A DNA stretch of 64,000 bases from Capsicum annuum (lineage: Eukaryota; Streptophyta; Magnoliopsida; Solanales; Solanaceae): contig NC_061119.1 of assembly GCF_002878395.1 (NCBI RefSeq), positions 18,177,741-18,241,740 on the forward strand. The letters are read 5' to 3'. This document shows, piece after piece, positions 34,154 through 46,798 of the stretch (its first letter is position 1; each line of letters begins with the position of its first letter). A program made the translations under genes and the position numbers. The notes below the pieces were generated by a model. The model had not been told where the DNA came from, did not search any database, and saw only the letters and a program-made list of their open reading frames with translations.

Positions 34154-36913
34154 TCAAGCAATATGAAGAGTTATTTGATTGTCACAATACACAGAAACAG
34201 GATTAGTAATTTCAACATCAAAGTCAGCTAACAAACGTACCAACCAGGATAATTCAGCTACAACTTTGTGAAGGGCACGATATTCAACCTCAGTAGATGA
34301 GAGAGAGATGGTGCATTGCTTCTTACTTTTCCAAAAGATAGGGAAGCCACGCAAAGTGATAAAATAGCTAGAAACTAACCGGCGAGAATCAGCACAAGCC
34401 GCCTAATCAGAATCAGAATAGGCTGACAATTAGAAATTCATAGAGTTTGTAAACAACAAACCAAGATCAGGAGCATTAAGCAAGTATCTTAAAACATGAA
34501 TGCTAGCCATAAGATGGGGAACTTGAGAAGCCTATAAGTACTAACTCAAATTCTGAACAGCATAAGAAATGTCAGGTCTGGTATACTGAAGAAAATTCAG
34601 CTTGCCAACAAGGCGCCAAAATGTGGAGGGATCAATGAGAGGGGCAGCTATGTCATTAGTAAGCTTCAAAGAAGCATCCAATAGAGTAGAAATAGGAGGA
34701 AAATAATCAAAATGAAACTCAGCCAGCAAATCAGAGACAAACTTATGCTGTGTTATAAGATAGCCTTGAGGATGAAGAGAAATCTCAAGCCCCAGAAAAT
34801 AATGAACAAGACCAAGATCTTTGATCTTAAATTGGTTATCCAAAAATATTTTCAAAGAATCCATCTCAGATATATCATCCCCAGCAAGGAGGATATCATC
34901 AATATAAACAGCCAACACAGTAAGAGAAGCACCAACTCTCTTAGTAAAGCTACGAAAGGATAAAGCATCAGACAGTTTGGGAAAGCACTACCTTGAGGCC
35001 TGTTTGAGGCCATAGAAAGGCTTTCTCAACTTGAAAACTAGAAAAGCAGAAATAGGAATACAAGAGGATAAAGACAAGCCAAAGGAAGGCTTCATATACA
35101 CTTCCCCATGAAGATCACCATGAAGAAATACATTATTGATATCAAGTTGATAAACAGTCCATTTTTTTTAACAGCAATAGATAAAAGGACCTTGATGGTG
35201 GTAAACTTCATAACAGGGGAGAAAGTCTCAGTGTAATCAATGCGCTCCTTTTGTGTATCCCCTCTAATAACCAATATAGCTTTGTATCTTTCTATAGAAC
35301 CATCAGACTTATGTTTAATCTTATAGACCCACTTACAATAAATAGGTTTCTTGTAAGTAGGTAAGGGGATCGAATCCCAAATATGATTAGCCTCAAGAGC
35401 ATGAAATTCTTTAAGCATAACATCCTGCCAGGCAGGATGACAAACAACTTGTTGATAAGTCGAAGGTTCAAGTGTAGGGGGTTCCACTGATGATTCCTTG
35501 GAGATTGATGTGCAGATGTAATCAGATAAGTATGCAGGAGTAGAGTGGGGTCTAGATGACCTTCCAATAGGAGGATCAAGAGAAACAATAGGTGGTGGTG
35601 GTGGTCTTAATGAAGAGGAAGTAAGAGATGGAGGATAGAAAGAGAATAAGAGGGAGGGGAAAGTCTAAATCAAAAGAAGAAGCGAGGAAAGAGAAAACAT
35701 TATAGGAAGAGGAGTAAGGAAAAAAATGTTCATGAAAAATAACATCCCTAGAAAAGAAAATGAAATGAGTTATGAATTAAGAAGTTTGTATTCTTTCTTG
35801 CCACATGGGTAACCTATGAAAACACAATCTAAAGATCTAGGATAAAACTTGTCTCTACCAATGGCAGGAGAGTGAGCATAACACAAGCAGCCAAAAGATT
35901 TTAGGTGGTCATAAGTTGGAGAATGTCCATGGAGCTTTTCATATGGAGAAATGTTTTGTAAAACAGAAGAGAAAAGTCTATTAATGAGATAGGTAGCAGT
36001 TAAAACACAATCACCCCAGTACTTGATGGGTAAATTGGATTGAAATAATAAAGCTCTAGAGGTTTCAAGCAAGTTTTTGTGTTTCTTTCCCACAACACCA
36101 TTTTGTTGTGGTGCGTGAGTGATACAAGAATAATCACAGAGATGAACTTATGGGAGTGCGCATTGAACCCGAGACTTGAAGTGTGCAAGTGAAGTGAAAA
36201 GGAACATCATATCACTCACCAAGAATCGGCCATACACTATACTCCATAGGCACCTTTTGTCTTCCCTTCATTAAGGGCTTTTGGGATATTTCACTTATGT
36301 TTGTAATAAGTCTATAAATAGACTAGTTTTAGGTCTTTCATTCTTTAGTTGTTTATTGATATTGAAAGTTGTAACACTTGAACCAAAATCTTTCTAGTGT
36401 GGGGAGTGTACCACCTTAGTTTAGGGCTTGAAAAAGCCACCAAATTCGAAATGAGGGTGATGCTAGGGTGGAATCGCTAGTATTGCCAAATATTATTAGA
36501 AACCTTGGCGCTTGAGTGGTTCACGCCCTCTTGTGTCATTGTAAGAGTGTAAGTGTTGCCTATTACAAGTATTAAAGGTCTCAGTGTGTGACATACACTT
36601 AGGTTCTTAGTTCTTGTTAGAGTTGATGTCTCATTTCCTATCCTTACACTTCTTGTAATCGTATTTGTGTTCTTGTTCTAGTAAAGCCGTGTATTATTGT
36701 TATCTTGGTATTGTTGTCTTATCATCTCATGTTCATCTTGTTGTTGGCTGTTTTTCGTGTAAAATACACCTTATATCATCTTGTTCTTGTGGTATTATTG
36801 TTGGCCGAGACTTGTTTCTCTTTTGGTCCTTGGTTTTTCTTGTGTTTTGTGTCTTATTTCCGTGTTGTGGGTTGATTCCGTTATCAATGAGGAATAGTGG
36901 TTTGATGAAGGAT
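34154..36913 (-). pseudogene. Ty1/copia pol remnant: integrase, reverse transcriptase, RNase H
   Basis: Minus strand, in order. Integrase core before the insertion (VKVQFNTSVQSFRSDNAYEL...FFSENGILH, about 37000-36910), then after it HAPQQNGVVGKKHKNLLETS, YWGDCVLTATYLINRL and CVFIGYP (36130-35770). Reverse transcriptase follows: WQDVMLKEFHALEANHIWD, WVYKIKHKSDGSIERYKA and TETFSPVMKFTTIKVLLSIA (35487-35150), then YIDDILLAGDD, the catalytic Y-x-D-D site with Ile at x (34918-34880), and LGLVHYFLGLEIS. RNase H: TISLSSTEVEYRALHKVVAE (34354-34154), with E-V-E for the usual E-A-E. At least three frameshifts or stops (near 35160, 34540, 34160) plus the 757-bp insertion make it non-functional. Confidence 0.85.
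36141..36909. mobile_element. 757-bp insertion in copia integrase, flanked by GATGAA
   Basis: The integrase frame is broken at ...SENGILH and resumes with CDYSCITHAPQQNG. The inserted DNA, 36147-36903, is flanked by the direct repeat GATGAA (36141-36146, 36904-36909); removing it with one repeat restores the frame. It includes a TATA-like TATAAATAG at about 36313 and AACACTTGAACC at 36372. Its ends (CTTATGGGAG...GTGGTTT) are not TG...CA and have no clear inverted repeats, so class is unknown: a small LTR/TRIM-like element or a retrocopied transcript are both possible. Confidence 0.6.
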
Positions 36914-37572
36914 CCCATTCTCAGAAAAAAAGGAAGCTGCTTCAACACTACTACCCAATTCATATGCATTATCAGATCTGAAGGACTGGACAGAAGTATT
37001 AAATTGAACTTTTACCATGGACACAAAGGCTTTGATGATGGATAGGGCATTGCTTTTACAAGAGAGAAAGTGTGTCCAAGTAACTCTGGTAAAGTCATCA
37101 ACCAGAGTAATGAAATATCTAAAGCCATTACATGTTCTAGTGTGATAGGGACCCCAGATTTGTATATATACTAACTGAAAATAACAGTGGTATGAATAGT
37201 ATTGAGAGGAAAAGAAATTCTTTATTATCTTGCTTTAGGACAAATATCACAAAGAAAATATTGCTGAGAAGAAAGCTTAGAATGTAAGAAAAGTAAAGAC
37301 CTCATTTTATGATAAGGCATGTGACCCAACCTTTGGTGTCATCTTAAGTCCAATTTATTATTATTAATGTGAAGAGAATTACAAGGAATACCAGTAGTGC
37401 TATTACAAGAAAGAACAATAATGTTATCACAAGAATTACACACAGTACTATGGGAAGGGGGACCATAAAATGAAGGCAAACTGAAACATGAATGTTGGGT
37501 ACTACCAGTATAGTAGTAATATAGACCATCTGAAGTTTTACCAATTTCCAGTGGCCTCTTCAGAGAAGGGCC

Positions 37573-38967
37573 CTATAAATGACAAGTAGAAGTAGAGAAC
37601 ACTGCTAAGCAATTTAACTGAGTAAGAAACTGGAAAATGAAAAGTAGATTAAAATAAAAAAAGGGGACCAAAAGTACATAGGGTAAGATGATGTCATCTC
37701 TTAAGAAAAGAGATCCAGTAGACACTACCTTGACCTTATATCCATTTGGTAAGGTGATAAGAAAAGGGATAGGAAGTATGTTATGTATTAAGTGTTTGTG
37801 AGGAGTCATGTAATGTGAAGCATCTGAATCTAAAATTCAAGGATTCATACCTATAGTGGAACATTTGGGCACACTGTAACCTTCAGAAGTAAAAATAGAG
37901 CTATTTGACAAACCTGTAAAATTGGTACGACCAGAAACATCACCAATAGCAGATTGATCATGAACCAGAGGAGAGACCTGAGTTTGTTGAAACAAACTCA
38001 TAAGGTGATTGTATTGTTCCTTAGTGAAACCATGGAGAGATTCCTGAGAAGGTGAAATGGTAGATGATGATGCACCACTGGAGTTTGAAGAGTGCATCAT
38101 GTGCACACATGATGCAGCTGGTCTCTTATTCTTTGTGAACTTGAAATCAGCTGGAAACCCATGAAGTCTATAACATGTATTAATATTGTGCCCAGGTTTC
38201 TTGCAATACTTGTATATCAGGGGCACACTATGATTTTTGGAGTTGAAAGAAACCTTTTGGTTATAAGGTTTACTAGTATGTGTTGAGACATGAAAGAAAG
38301 ATGAATCGCCGGAGAAATTTAGGATTCCAATTTGGGTTTCCTTTTGACTTTCATCCTATTGTAAGAGTCCATACACTTTGCTAATAGATGGCAAAGGTGT
38401 CATCATCAATGTATTACTACTTACAGTGTTGTATGTCTCATTCAGACCACTAAGGAATTGGAAAAGTTGTTGGTCTTGAATGAATTTACTCAAGGCTCCA
38501 CATGTGCACTCAGGTCTAACATATAAGGCATTGAGTTCATCCAAAAGACCTTTCATTTTTATGAAATAAGCAGAAATGGTAGATGATCCTTGGACTGTGG
38601 CATTGATTTCCCTTTGAATGTGTATATACCTAGACCCATTTGACTGATCAAATCTATCACTGATGTCTTTCCATACTTCTCTAGCACTAGATAGGCACAT
38701 CACACTGATAGCTATCTCCCTAGTCACGGAATTGATGATCCAAACTTTGACCATGTGGTCACATCTTTCCCAAAAAGGGAAATAAGGATTATTAGGATCA
38801 GATCTAGGGTATTTGCCAGTCACCATCCCTAATTTATTTTGGGCAGATAGAGAAGTGATCATGCTATTCCTCCAAAAAGCATAACCACTTCCATTGAAAA
38901 CTATAGGGACTAGTTGAGAGCTAGGACTCTCAGAAGGATGGACATAATATGAATGTGAGGAATCCAT
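37573..38967 (-). pseudogene. Ty1/copia gag-protease, one frame with two nonsense codons
   Basis: Minus strand, one reading frame from ATG 38967. Gag: MDSSHSYYVHPSESPSSQLV, FNGSGYAFWRNSMITSLSAQ, CLSSAREVWKDISDRF, LLDELNAL and FLSGLNETYNTV. TAG at 38356 (codon 204), then the same frame continues to the zinc knuckle YKYCKKPGHNINTCYRLHG near 38215-38160, where the first Cys is Tyr. TGA at about 37838 replaces the Trp of the usual W-I-L-D-S-G-A-S protease start, and the active site reads ILDSDASHYMT: the catalytic D-S-G has Gly changed to Asp. LPNGYKV and LRDDIILPYVLLVP follow. Only point lesions, consistent with a recent death. Confidence 0.85.
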
Positions 38968-39446
38968 AATGAATTCCTCAAAATCACCATTTGTGGTTGA
39001 GTTGACACTATTAGTAGTCTGCTAAGTGTCAAAAGTAGGGTTTACCATATCGAATATAGATCTATAACCAGCCTATGATAAAATGAGTAAGGTACAGCAA
39101 TATACGCTTCACAATACCCACGATATACAAATATGAAGATGAAGAAAGTCCAGATCCTCACAACACAGTTAAGGTAGATGAAACTCGAACTATATCTTCA
39201 CAACACAGAGAAATTAGACAAATTTCACAATAGACGAACACGATAAACAAATAATACACTTCAGACTCAGATTCAGCAAAATATACCAATATGGAGAGAA
39301 TTTACCGGTCTTCTTAAACCTGAAGAAGTTTAGGTCTTGCTCGTCATAAATCGAACCTGAATGAAACTTCTGCTTCCACAAAACCTCGATAACTCCATGT
39401 GAGGGTAATATTGAACGAAAGCTCGTGTCGAGATCTATCGGAAAAA

Positions 39447-39461
39447 CCTGCTTTGATACCA
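39447..39461 (-). other. Primer binding site of copia element 2
   Basis: Minus strand TGGTATCAAAGCAGG, six bases after the 5' LTR: the TGGTATCA-AGC form used by plant copia elements with initiator tRNA-Met. Confidence 0.9.
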
Positions 39462-39467
39462 TGTTAA

Positions 39468-39804
39468 TGTTGAAATCGAACCATATGTGAACGTATAAAG
39501 TGCAAAAAAAACCCTAAGTAGATATGAGAGAATGAGAGAGATGAAAAGGAGTAGAGAGAGAAAGTAATCGATTATTATTCCATCTGAATGTTCTAGAACC
39601 GGATCCACTATTATTTATATTTATGATAGTGGATCGGGTCATTTTGAGTGTATACAGATCTTGTAATTCAGGCTCAATGTAAAATAACACTTGTATCACA
39701 TGAGTAAGTGTTTGGCCCAAAACAATTGCTAAAATGTAAAAATATACATCAATCAACATGTATATATACATTTGTATGTATGGTGTATCTATGTAACTCC
39801 AACA
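39468..39804 (-). mobile_element. 5' LTR of Ty1/copia element 2
   Basis: 337 bp, the partner of 33605-33938. Flanking pentamers are GTTAA (33600-33604) and GGTTG (39805-39809); a perfect target duplication is not seen. Both LTRs have the same ends and the same CTATTATTTATATTTATGAT block. Confidence 0.9.
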
Positions 39805-40105
39805 GGTTGTCTATCCAACAGAGTTATAAAGGAGCCTAACTAGCAAACATTCATGCATTACATTTCTATTGCTATTGGCGTCAACGTAAATGAATATTTT
39901 CATTCTTATCCACGTGTTTCAATAAAATAAAATTTATTTATGAGCAATACTGTAAAGAATATTAATATAATTACGTGACTTAATTACCCAATTAAAATTA
40001 GTCAAACTACCTTGAGGGTCAAAAAAAATATTTTACACTATCACTGAAGTAACAGTAATTAAGACTTTAATTTGTGGTTGATTATTATAAATCCCCATAA
40101 TGAGA
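39805..40105. other. Unassigned AT-rich spacer
   Basis: No gene or element recognised. Confidence 0.4.
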
Positions 40106-40181
40106 TTAATTAAAGGGTAGTCCGATGCATTAAAAATGCTTGCTATGTGCGGGATCAATTCAGAAAAATCGAACCACAAGC
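40106..40181 (-). mobile_element. Au-type SINE fragment
   Basis: TTAAAGGGTAGTCCGATGCA, TGCTTGCTATGTGCGGGAT and ATCGAACCACAAG follow the same order as the SINE at 1585-1700, but with many changes and a truncated 5' part. An old fragment, about 75 bp. Confidence 0.6.
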
Positions 40182-40206
40182 ATTTATTATACATGATCTT
40201 ATCTTA

Positions 40207-40557
40207 TACTCTCTTCGTCCCATTTTACCCATCCCAAATTGGGATGGCACGGCTATTAAGAAAATAATGAATGATAATGTAACTTTACTATTTTACCCCT
40301 CTTAATTGTGTTTTGTTGTTAGTTCCAATATTGATGGATGGTCAATACCAAAGCACAATTTATATTCTTAATGGTGTACTTTTAATGGTACTCCTCTTTG
40401 CTATATTTTTTAAGAATGCTAGTAATAAGAAGTAAGCAATTACATTAAGGATGTAATGGAAAAAAAAATTGTCTTATCTTGATAAGTAAAAAGAAATAAG
40501 TAAAATGGGATACCAAATTAAAAAATTTAGGACCAATAAAATGGAGAGAAAAAAGTA
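40207..40557. mobile_element. Stowaway-like MITE
   Basis: Starts TACTCTCTTCGTCCCATTT, close to the Stowaway end TACTCCCTCCGTCCCA. Ends GACCAATAAAATGGAGAGAA plus AAAAGTA, a degenerate inverted partner. The internal phrase ACCCATCCCAAATTGGGATG is shared with the element at 61878. About 350 bp, no coding capacity. Confidence 0.6.
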
Positions 40558-41353
40558 TTTCTTATAGAAAATATTTCACGGCTTGAACCATAATAACCTG
40601 ATTGACGCAGCAGTAATTCACATTAAATTTAGTGTAATGATTATAAACTCCTCCCAAAAGTCAAAACTAGGCAGGGAGGAGCATTTAGTGTTGTGTCAAA
40701 TAAGAGAAAAATATGAATATTTAAACTACATCTGCCATCTGTATTAAATTTATTTACACTAAAGTTTAATTTTTTTGATTTGTGAACACTACTGAGATTA
40801 TAATGTGAAATTATAGTATAGGAATTAGATAATGGCGGAATTATTTAGTGAATATATTTTTACGGGTACATGTTTCGTTCATTGGACAAAAAATGAGATT
40901 CACAAACAATTACTCCACTATTTTGTTTGACTTTTATTACACACAATAAAGTTGGGTAAATTTGTTTTTTTGATTTTATTATTTTATATTAAAAGACTTT
41001 GAAAGAAGAGTCAGATAAATAGGTAGCGTCACTTTTTTTTTTAACATAAGTACAAATAAATACCACAATTGTGATATAAACAACCATGACATTGCATACA
41101 CCTTAATATCATATTCAATCGAATGCATGCACGCGGGATAAAATAATACCAACATATTTGATCTCATAATCATTATTCATTTGTCCCTGTGCCAAACGAA
41201 CCCTAGGACATGTATTTAAAATCTTAAAACATGTAAAAATGACTTGGTAACCTGCAATACATGATAAAAACTTAACATCACTAGGTAAAACCACACTGTC
41301 AATGTAAAAAATGTGGCTGTGGGTATTTATTTTCAGATGTACTTTAATAATTC
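40558..41353. other. Unassigned AT-rich DNA
   Basis: No gene or repeat recognised. Frames found here have no family features. Confidence 0.4.
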
Positions 41354-44300
41354 TCCTTCTCCTATATAATAAGTCACGGTGTGGCAGGTGAAGCACACAC
41401 CACACCGTAGACATCCCTGATTGCGGTCATTTGATGTGTTATTCCGTAATTTTATTATATCATTCCTAATTAATTATTATATGTTATTTATGTATTAAAA
41501 ATATTAATTATATTTAATAAATAAAATAAAAGAGAATTAATCATATTTAACAAATAAAATAAAATAGACATTTATTACATGTCTGTTTCAGCTACTTCAA
41601 CGATAATTTTACTATATCATCCCTAATTAATTACTATAAGTCATCTAATTATTAAAAAAATTGATAATATTTAATATTAAATTAACTTGGCATCTTATAT
41701 GAAGTCTACTTAATTATTTTAACAGATATTTTTTATAGTAACTTTGCTATATCACTTGTAATTAGTTATTATAAGTCATTTAAGACATGTTTGTACTATA
41801 TCATCCCAAATTAATTATTATGGTCATCTATACATTGTGTTAATTAAATTAGAATAGAAAAAATATTATAAATCACAATAATTAAAAAAATAAATTATTT
41901 AAAATACATAATTGACTATCAATGTCACAAAAATTTGGACAAGGAGAGTAACATATATTATTTAAAAATTACATAAAAAAGTATTATAAATTACAATAGT
42001 TAATAATTTATAATATCTAAAAAAAATAATTAATCTGTTATATATTCAAGAAAAATACATAATAAATTACAACATTTAATAACTTAAAATATCTAAAAAA
42101 TAATTAATCTGTTATATATAGCAGAAAATATGTAAGAAAAAATTATTAATCACAATAATTAACAACTTAAAAAATTTAAAGGATATAAAATATTTGTTTG
42201 ACTCTCGAAATTATATCAATGTCACTTAAATTGGAATAGAAAAAAAGTTATTATAAATCTCAATAATTAAAAATTTAAATTATTTTTAAAATATAATTGA
42301 TTATCAATACCACAAAAGTTTGGACAAAGAGAGTATCATGTTTTATTTGAAAATTACATAAAAGATATTCTAGATTAGAAGAGTTAACAAACTTAAAATA
42401 TTTTATTATATATTTCATAATTACTATGTGAAAGGTAAAAAAAAAAATTAATTGACTCTCAAAAATAATATGAGTGTCATATTAACAATTTAAAATATTC
42501 GTATACAAATTTCATTAATCTAAATATAATAATATATGCCTAACTAGGAATTTATAACCAAAAAAAATGAAGGTTTTAATTAAATGATAGAATTATATAT
42601 AACGTAAAATTTTGAATGATCAATATTGGGTCGTGCATAGCACAGTTGGCTTAAGTGGAAAAGAAGCAGCTGAAGCATGCAGCTTGTGGACAACATCAAC
42701 ATGTCTGCTCCAGCTGCTTCACCCGTGATTTTACTATATCATCCCTAATTAATTATTATAAGTTATTTATGTATTTCAAAATTAATATTATTTAATTAAA
42801 AAATTAAATTAAATATTATGGCATGCTTGCTTCAATCGCAATTTTACTATATTACTCCTAATTAATTATTTATAAATTATTTATGTATTAAAAAATTAAA
42901 AATAGTTAATAAAAAGTTTAAAAGAGACATTTATGACATGACAGCTTTAGCTGCTTCGGTCATGATTTTACTATATCACTCATAATTAATTATTATATAA
43001 TTCATTTAAATATTAAAAAATTAATAATATTTAATTAAAAAATAGAATAGACATAAAATAACAAGTTAATTTTTTGATGTTTTTATAAGCCACTTAAGTA
43101 TTAAAAAATTAATAATATTTAATAAAAAAAGATAAAATAGGCATAAAATGATAAATTATTTTTTGATGTTTTCAATTAACTTGACATCCTATATAGGACC
43201 ACTTAAAAAAAATTAATAAAAAATTCACAAGTACTTTCTATAATAATTTTACTATGTCACTTCTAATTAGTAGAATAGAAGAAAAAATATTATAAATCAC
43301 AATAATTAAAAACTTAAATTATTTTTAAAATATAATTGACTATCAATGTCACAAATATTTGAACAATTTAAAATATTGTTATACAAATTTCATCAATCTA
43401 AATATAATAATATATGTTTAACTTAAAATTTATCAACCAAAGGAATGGAGGTAACAAATAAAATAAAAGAGACATTTATTACATGTCTATTTCAGCTACT
43501 TCAATGATAATTTTACTATATCATCCCTAATTAATTATTATAAGTCATCTAAATATTAAAAAATTGATAATATTTAATATTAAATTAACTTGGCATCTTA
43601 CATGAAGTCTACTTAATTATTTCAACAGATATTTTTCATAGTAATTTTGTTATATCACTTCTAATTAGTTATTATAAGTCATTTAAGACTTGTTTATACT
43701 ATATCATACCAAATTAATTATTACGGTCATCTATACATTGTGCTAATTAAATTAGAATAGAAAAAAAATATTATAAATCACAATAATTAATAAAATAAAT
43801 TATTTTAAAAATGTAATTGACTATCAATGTCACAAAAATTTGGATAAGGAGAGTAACATATATTATTTGAAAATTACATAAAAAAAAGTACTATAAATTA
43901 CAATAGTTAATAATTTATAATATCTAAAAAAAATAACTAATCTGTTATATATTCAAGAAAAATACATAATAAATTACAACATTGAATAACTTAAAATATC
44001 TAAAAAAATAATTAATCTATTATATATAGCAGAAAATACGTAAGAAAAAATTATTAATCACAATAATTAGCAATTTAAAAAATTTAAAGGATATAAAATA
44101 TTTGTTTGACTCTCGAAATTATATCAATGTCACTTAAATTGAAATAAAAAAATGTTATTATAAATCTCAATAATTAAAAACTTAAATTATTTTTAAAATA
44201 TAATTGATTATCAATGCACAAAAGTTTGAAAAAGGAGAGTATCATGTTTTATTTGAAAATTACATAAAAGACGTTCTAAATTAGAAGAGTTAACAAACTT

Positions 44301-45423
44301 AAAATATTTTATTATATATTTCATAATTACTATGTGAAAAGTAAAAAAAAATGATTGACTGTTGAAATAATATGAGTGTCATATTAACAATTTAAAATAT
44401 TCTTAAATAAATTTCATTAATCTAAATATAATAATATATGCCTAACTATGATTTATAACCAAACAAATGAAGGCTTTAATTAAATGATAGAATTATATAT
44501 AACGTAAAATTTTGAATGATCAATATTGGGCCGTGCGTAGCACGGTTGGCTTAAGTGGCAATGAAGCAGCTGAAGCAGGCAGCTTGTGGATAACATGCCT
44601 ACTTCAGCTGCTTCACCCGTGATTTTACTATATCATTCTTAATTAATTATTATAAGTTATTTATGTATTTCAAAATTAATATTATTTAATTAAAAAAAAG
44701 TAAATTAAATATTATGACATGCTTGCTTCAATCGGGATTTTACTATATTACTCCTAATTAATTATTTATAAATCATTTATGTATTAAAAAATTAAAAATA
44801 GTTAATAAAAAGTTTAAAAGAGACATTTATGACATGACAGCTTCAGCTATTTCTGTCGTGATTTTACTATATTACTCATAATTAATTATTATATAAGTCA
44901 TTTAAGTATTAAAAAATTAATAATATTTAGTTAAAAATAAAATAGACATTAAATAACAAGTTAATTTTTTGATGTTTTTATAAGCCACTTAAGTATTAAA
45001 AAATTAATAATATTTAATAAAAAAAGATAAAATAGGCATAAAAGGATAAATTATTTTTTGAAGTTTTCAATTAACTTGACATCTTATATAGGACTACTTA
45101 AAAATAATTTCACAAGTATCTTTTATAATAATTTTACTATGTCACTTCTTATTAGTAGAATAGAAGAAAAAATATTATAAATCACAGTAATTAAAAATTT
45201 AAATTATTTAAAAAATATAATTGACTATCAATGTCACAAAAGTTTGAACAACTTAAAATATTGTTATACAAATTTCATCAATTTAAATGTAATAATATAT
45301 GTATAACTTAAAATTTATCAACCAAATGAATGGAGGTTTTAATTCAATGATAGAATTATACATGACGTAAAAATTTTAATAATCAAAATTGGGCAGTGCG
45401 TAGCACGACGTAAGGCCGCTAGT
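41354..45423. mobile_element. Helitron-like non-autonomous block with 1.9-kb tandem duplication
   Basis: Very AT-rich. It ends at 45423 with a hairpin GTGC-GTA-GCAC (45396-45406) followed 12 bases later by CTAGT, as Helitrons end. A perfect CCGTGC-GTA-GCACGG hairpin lies at 44531-44545 and a decayed one at 42631. A start near 41354 (TTCTCCTATATAATA) is a guess. The phrase TGATTTTACTATATCA plus an ATTAATTATTATAAGTCA tract recurs about every 100-250 bp. Positions 41549-43451 and 43452-45340 are two direct copies of one ~1.9-kb unit. No Rep/helicase coding. Confidence 0.5.
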
Positions 45424-46798
45424 ATATTAGAAGTGGGAGTAGAGTTGCTAAAGCAGACTCCACTCCGTCGACATGTCTGCTTGTCACCTACTTTCTCCGT
45501 GATTTTAGTATATCATTCTTAATTATTTATTATATGTCATTTAAATATTAAAAAATAATAATATTTAATTTAAAAAGGTAAAATAGATATTTATGACATT
45601 TCTGTTTTAGCTATTTCAACCGTAATTTTTCTATATTACCCCTAATTAATTATTATAAGTCATCTAAATATTAAAAATTAATAATATTTAATAAAAAATA
45701 AACTAAATACAAAATGATAAGTTAACTCTTGATGTTTTGAATTCATTTGATATCTTATATGAGGTCCACTTAAAATTTTTCCGTAAGTATTTTTATAGCA
45801 GTTTTGTTATATCACTTCTAATTAGTTATTATGAGTCATTTAAGACATACTTACTTCGATATTTCAATCGTGGTATTTGGTTGACTCTCAAAATTATATT
45901 AGTGTCACTTAAATTGGAATAGAAGAAAAATTATCATAAATCACAATAATTAAAAACTTAAATTATTTTTAAAATATAATTGACTATCAATGCCACAAAA
46001 GTTTGAACAAGGAGAGTATTATAAATTAGCTAACCACTTAAAATAGTAAATTATAATATCAAAAACGTATTATTAATTACAATAGTTAACAACTTAAAAT
46101 ATCTAAAAAAAATTAATCTGTTATTTCAAATAATATATTATTTAAAAATTACATAAAATGTATTATAAATTACAATAGTTAACAACTTAAAATATTTAAT
46201 AAAAATGATGAATTTTATTATATATTTCAAAAAATACGTAAAAAAATATATTAATCACAATAATTAACAACTTTGAAAAAATATAAAATATTTGATTGAA
46301 TCTTGAAATTTCATGAGTGTCATATTAACAAGAGAAAATATCCAATTACCCCTCTGAACTATATCCAAAAAGGTTATGACACACCTCAACTTAAAGGGGG
46401 TACTATTACCCCTTCAACTAATTAAAAATGTAATTTTGACATCCTTAGTGTCTACGTGGCACACACGTGTGCCTACGTGGACACTTCAGTGTGCTGTGCC
46501 ACGTAGGCACTAAGAGCGTCAAAATTACACTTTTAATTAATTCAGGGGATAATAAGACCCCCTTTAAGTTGAGGTGTGTCATATCCTTTTTGGATATAGT
46601 TCAAGAGGGTAATTGGGTGTTACTTAAAATATTATTCTTATACAAATTACATTAATCTAATTATAATAGTATATTCCAAACTATGAATTTGTCACCTAAA
46701 CAAATAACGCCTTTAATTAAATGATAAAATTATACATAACATATAACATTTATAAGTATCAACATTGGCCTCTACGTAGAACGGCGAAGCTAACTAGT
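45424..46798. mobile_element. Second Helitron-like unit, holding a fold-back MITE
   Basis: Same AT-rich body phrases as the preceding block, and an end of the same type: CTACGTAGAACGG then CTAGT at 46794-46798. It abuts the previous unit. A MITE sits inside at 46331-46625. Confidence 0.45.
46331..46625. mobile_element. Fold-back MITE, near-perfect inverted repeat
   Basis: The left arm CCAATTACCCCTCTGAACTA...CACACCTCAACTTAAAGGGG is matched in reverse by the right arm CCCCTTTAAGTTGAGGTGTG...TTCAAGAGGGTAATTGG. The centre is GC-rich: GTGTCTACGTGGCACACACG and TGTGCCACGTAGGCAC. The empty site can be seen in the parallel copy near 44385, confirming insertion into the Helitron-like repeat. The target duplication is unclear; superfamily unknown. 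Confidence 0.8.
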
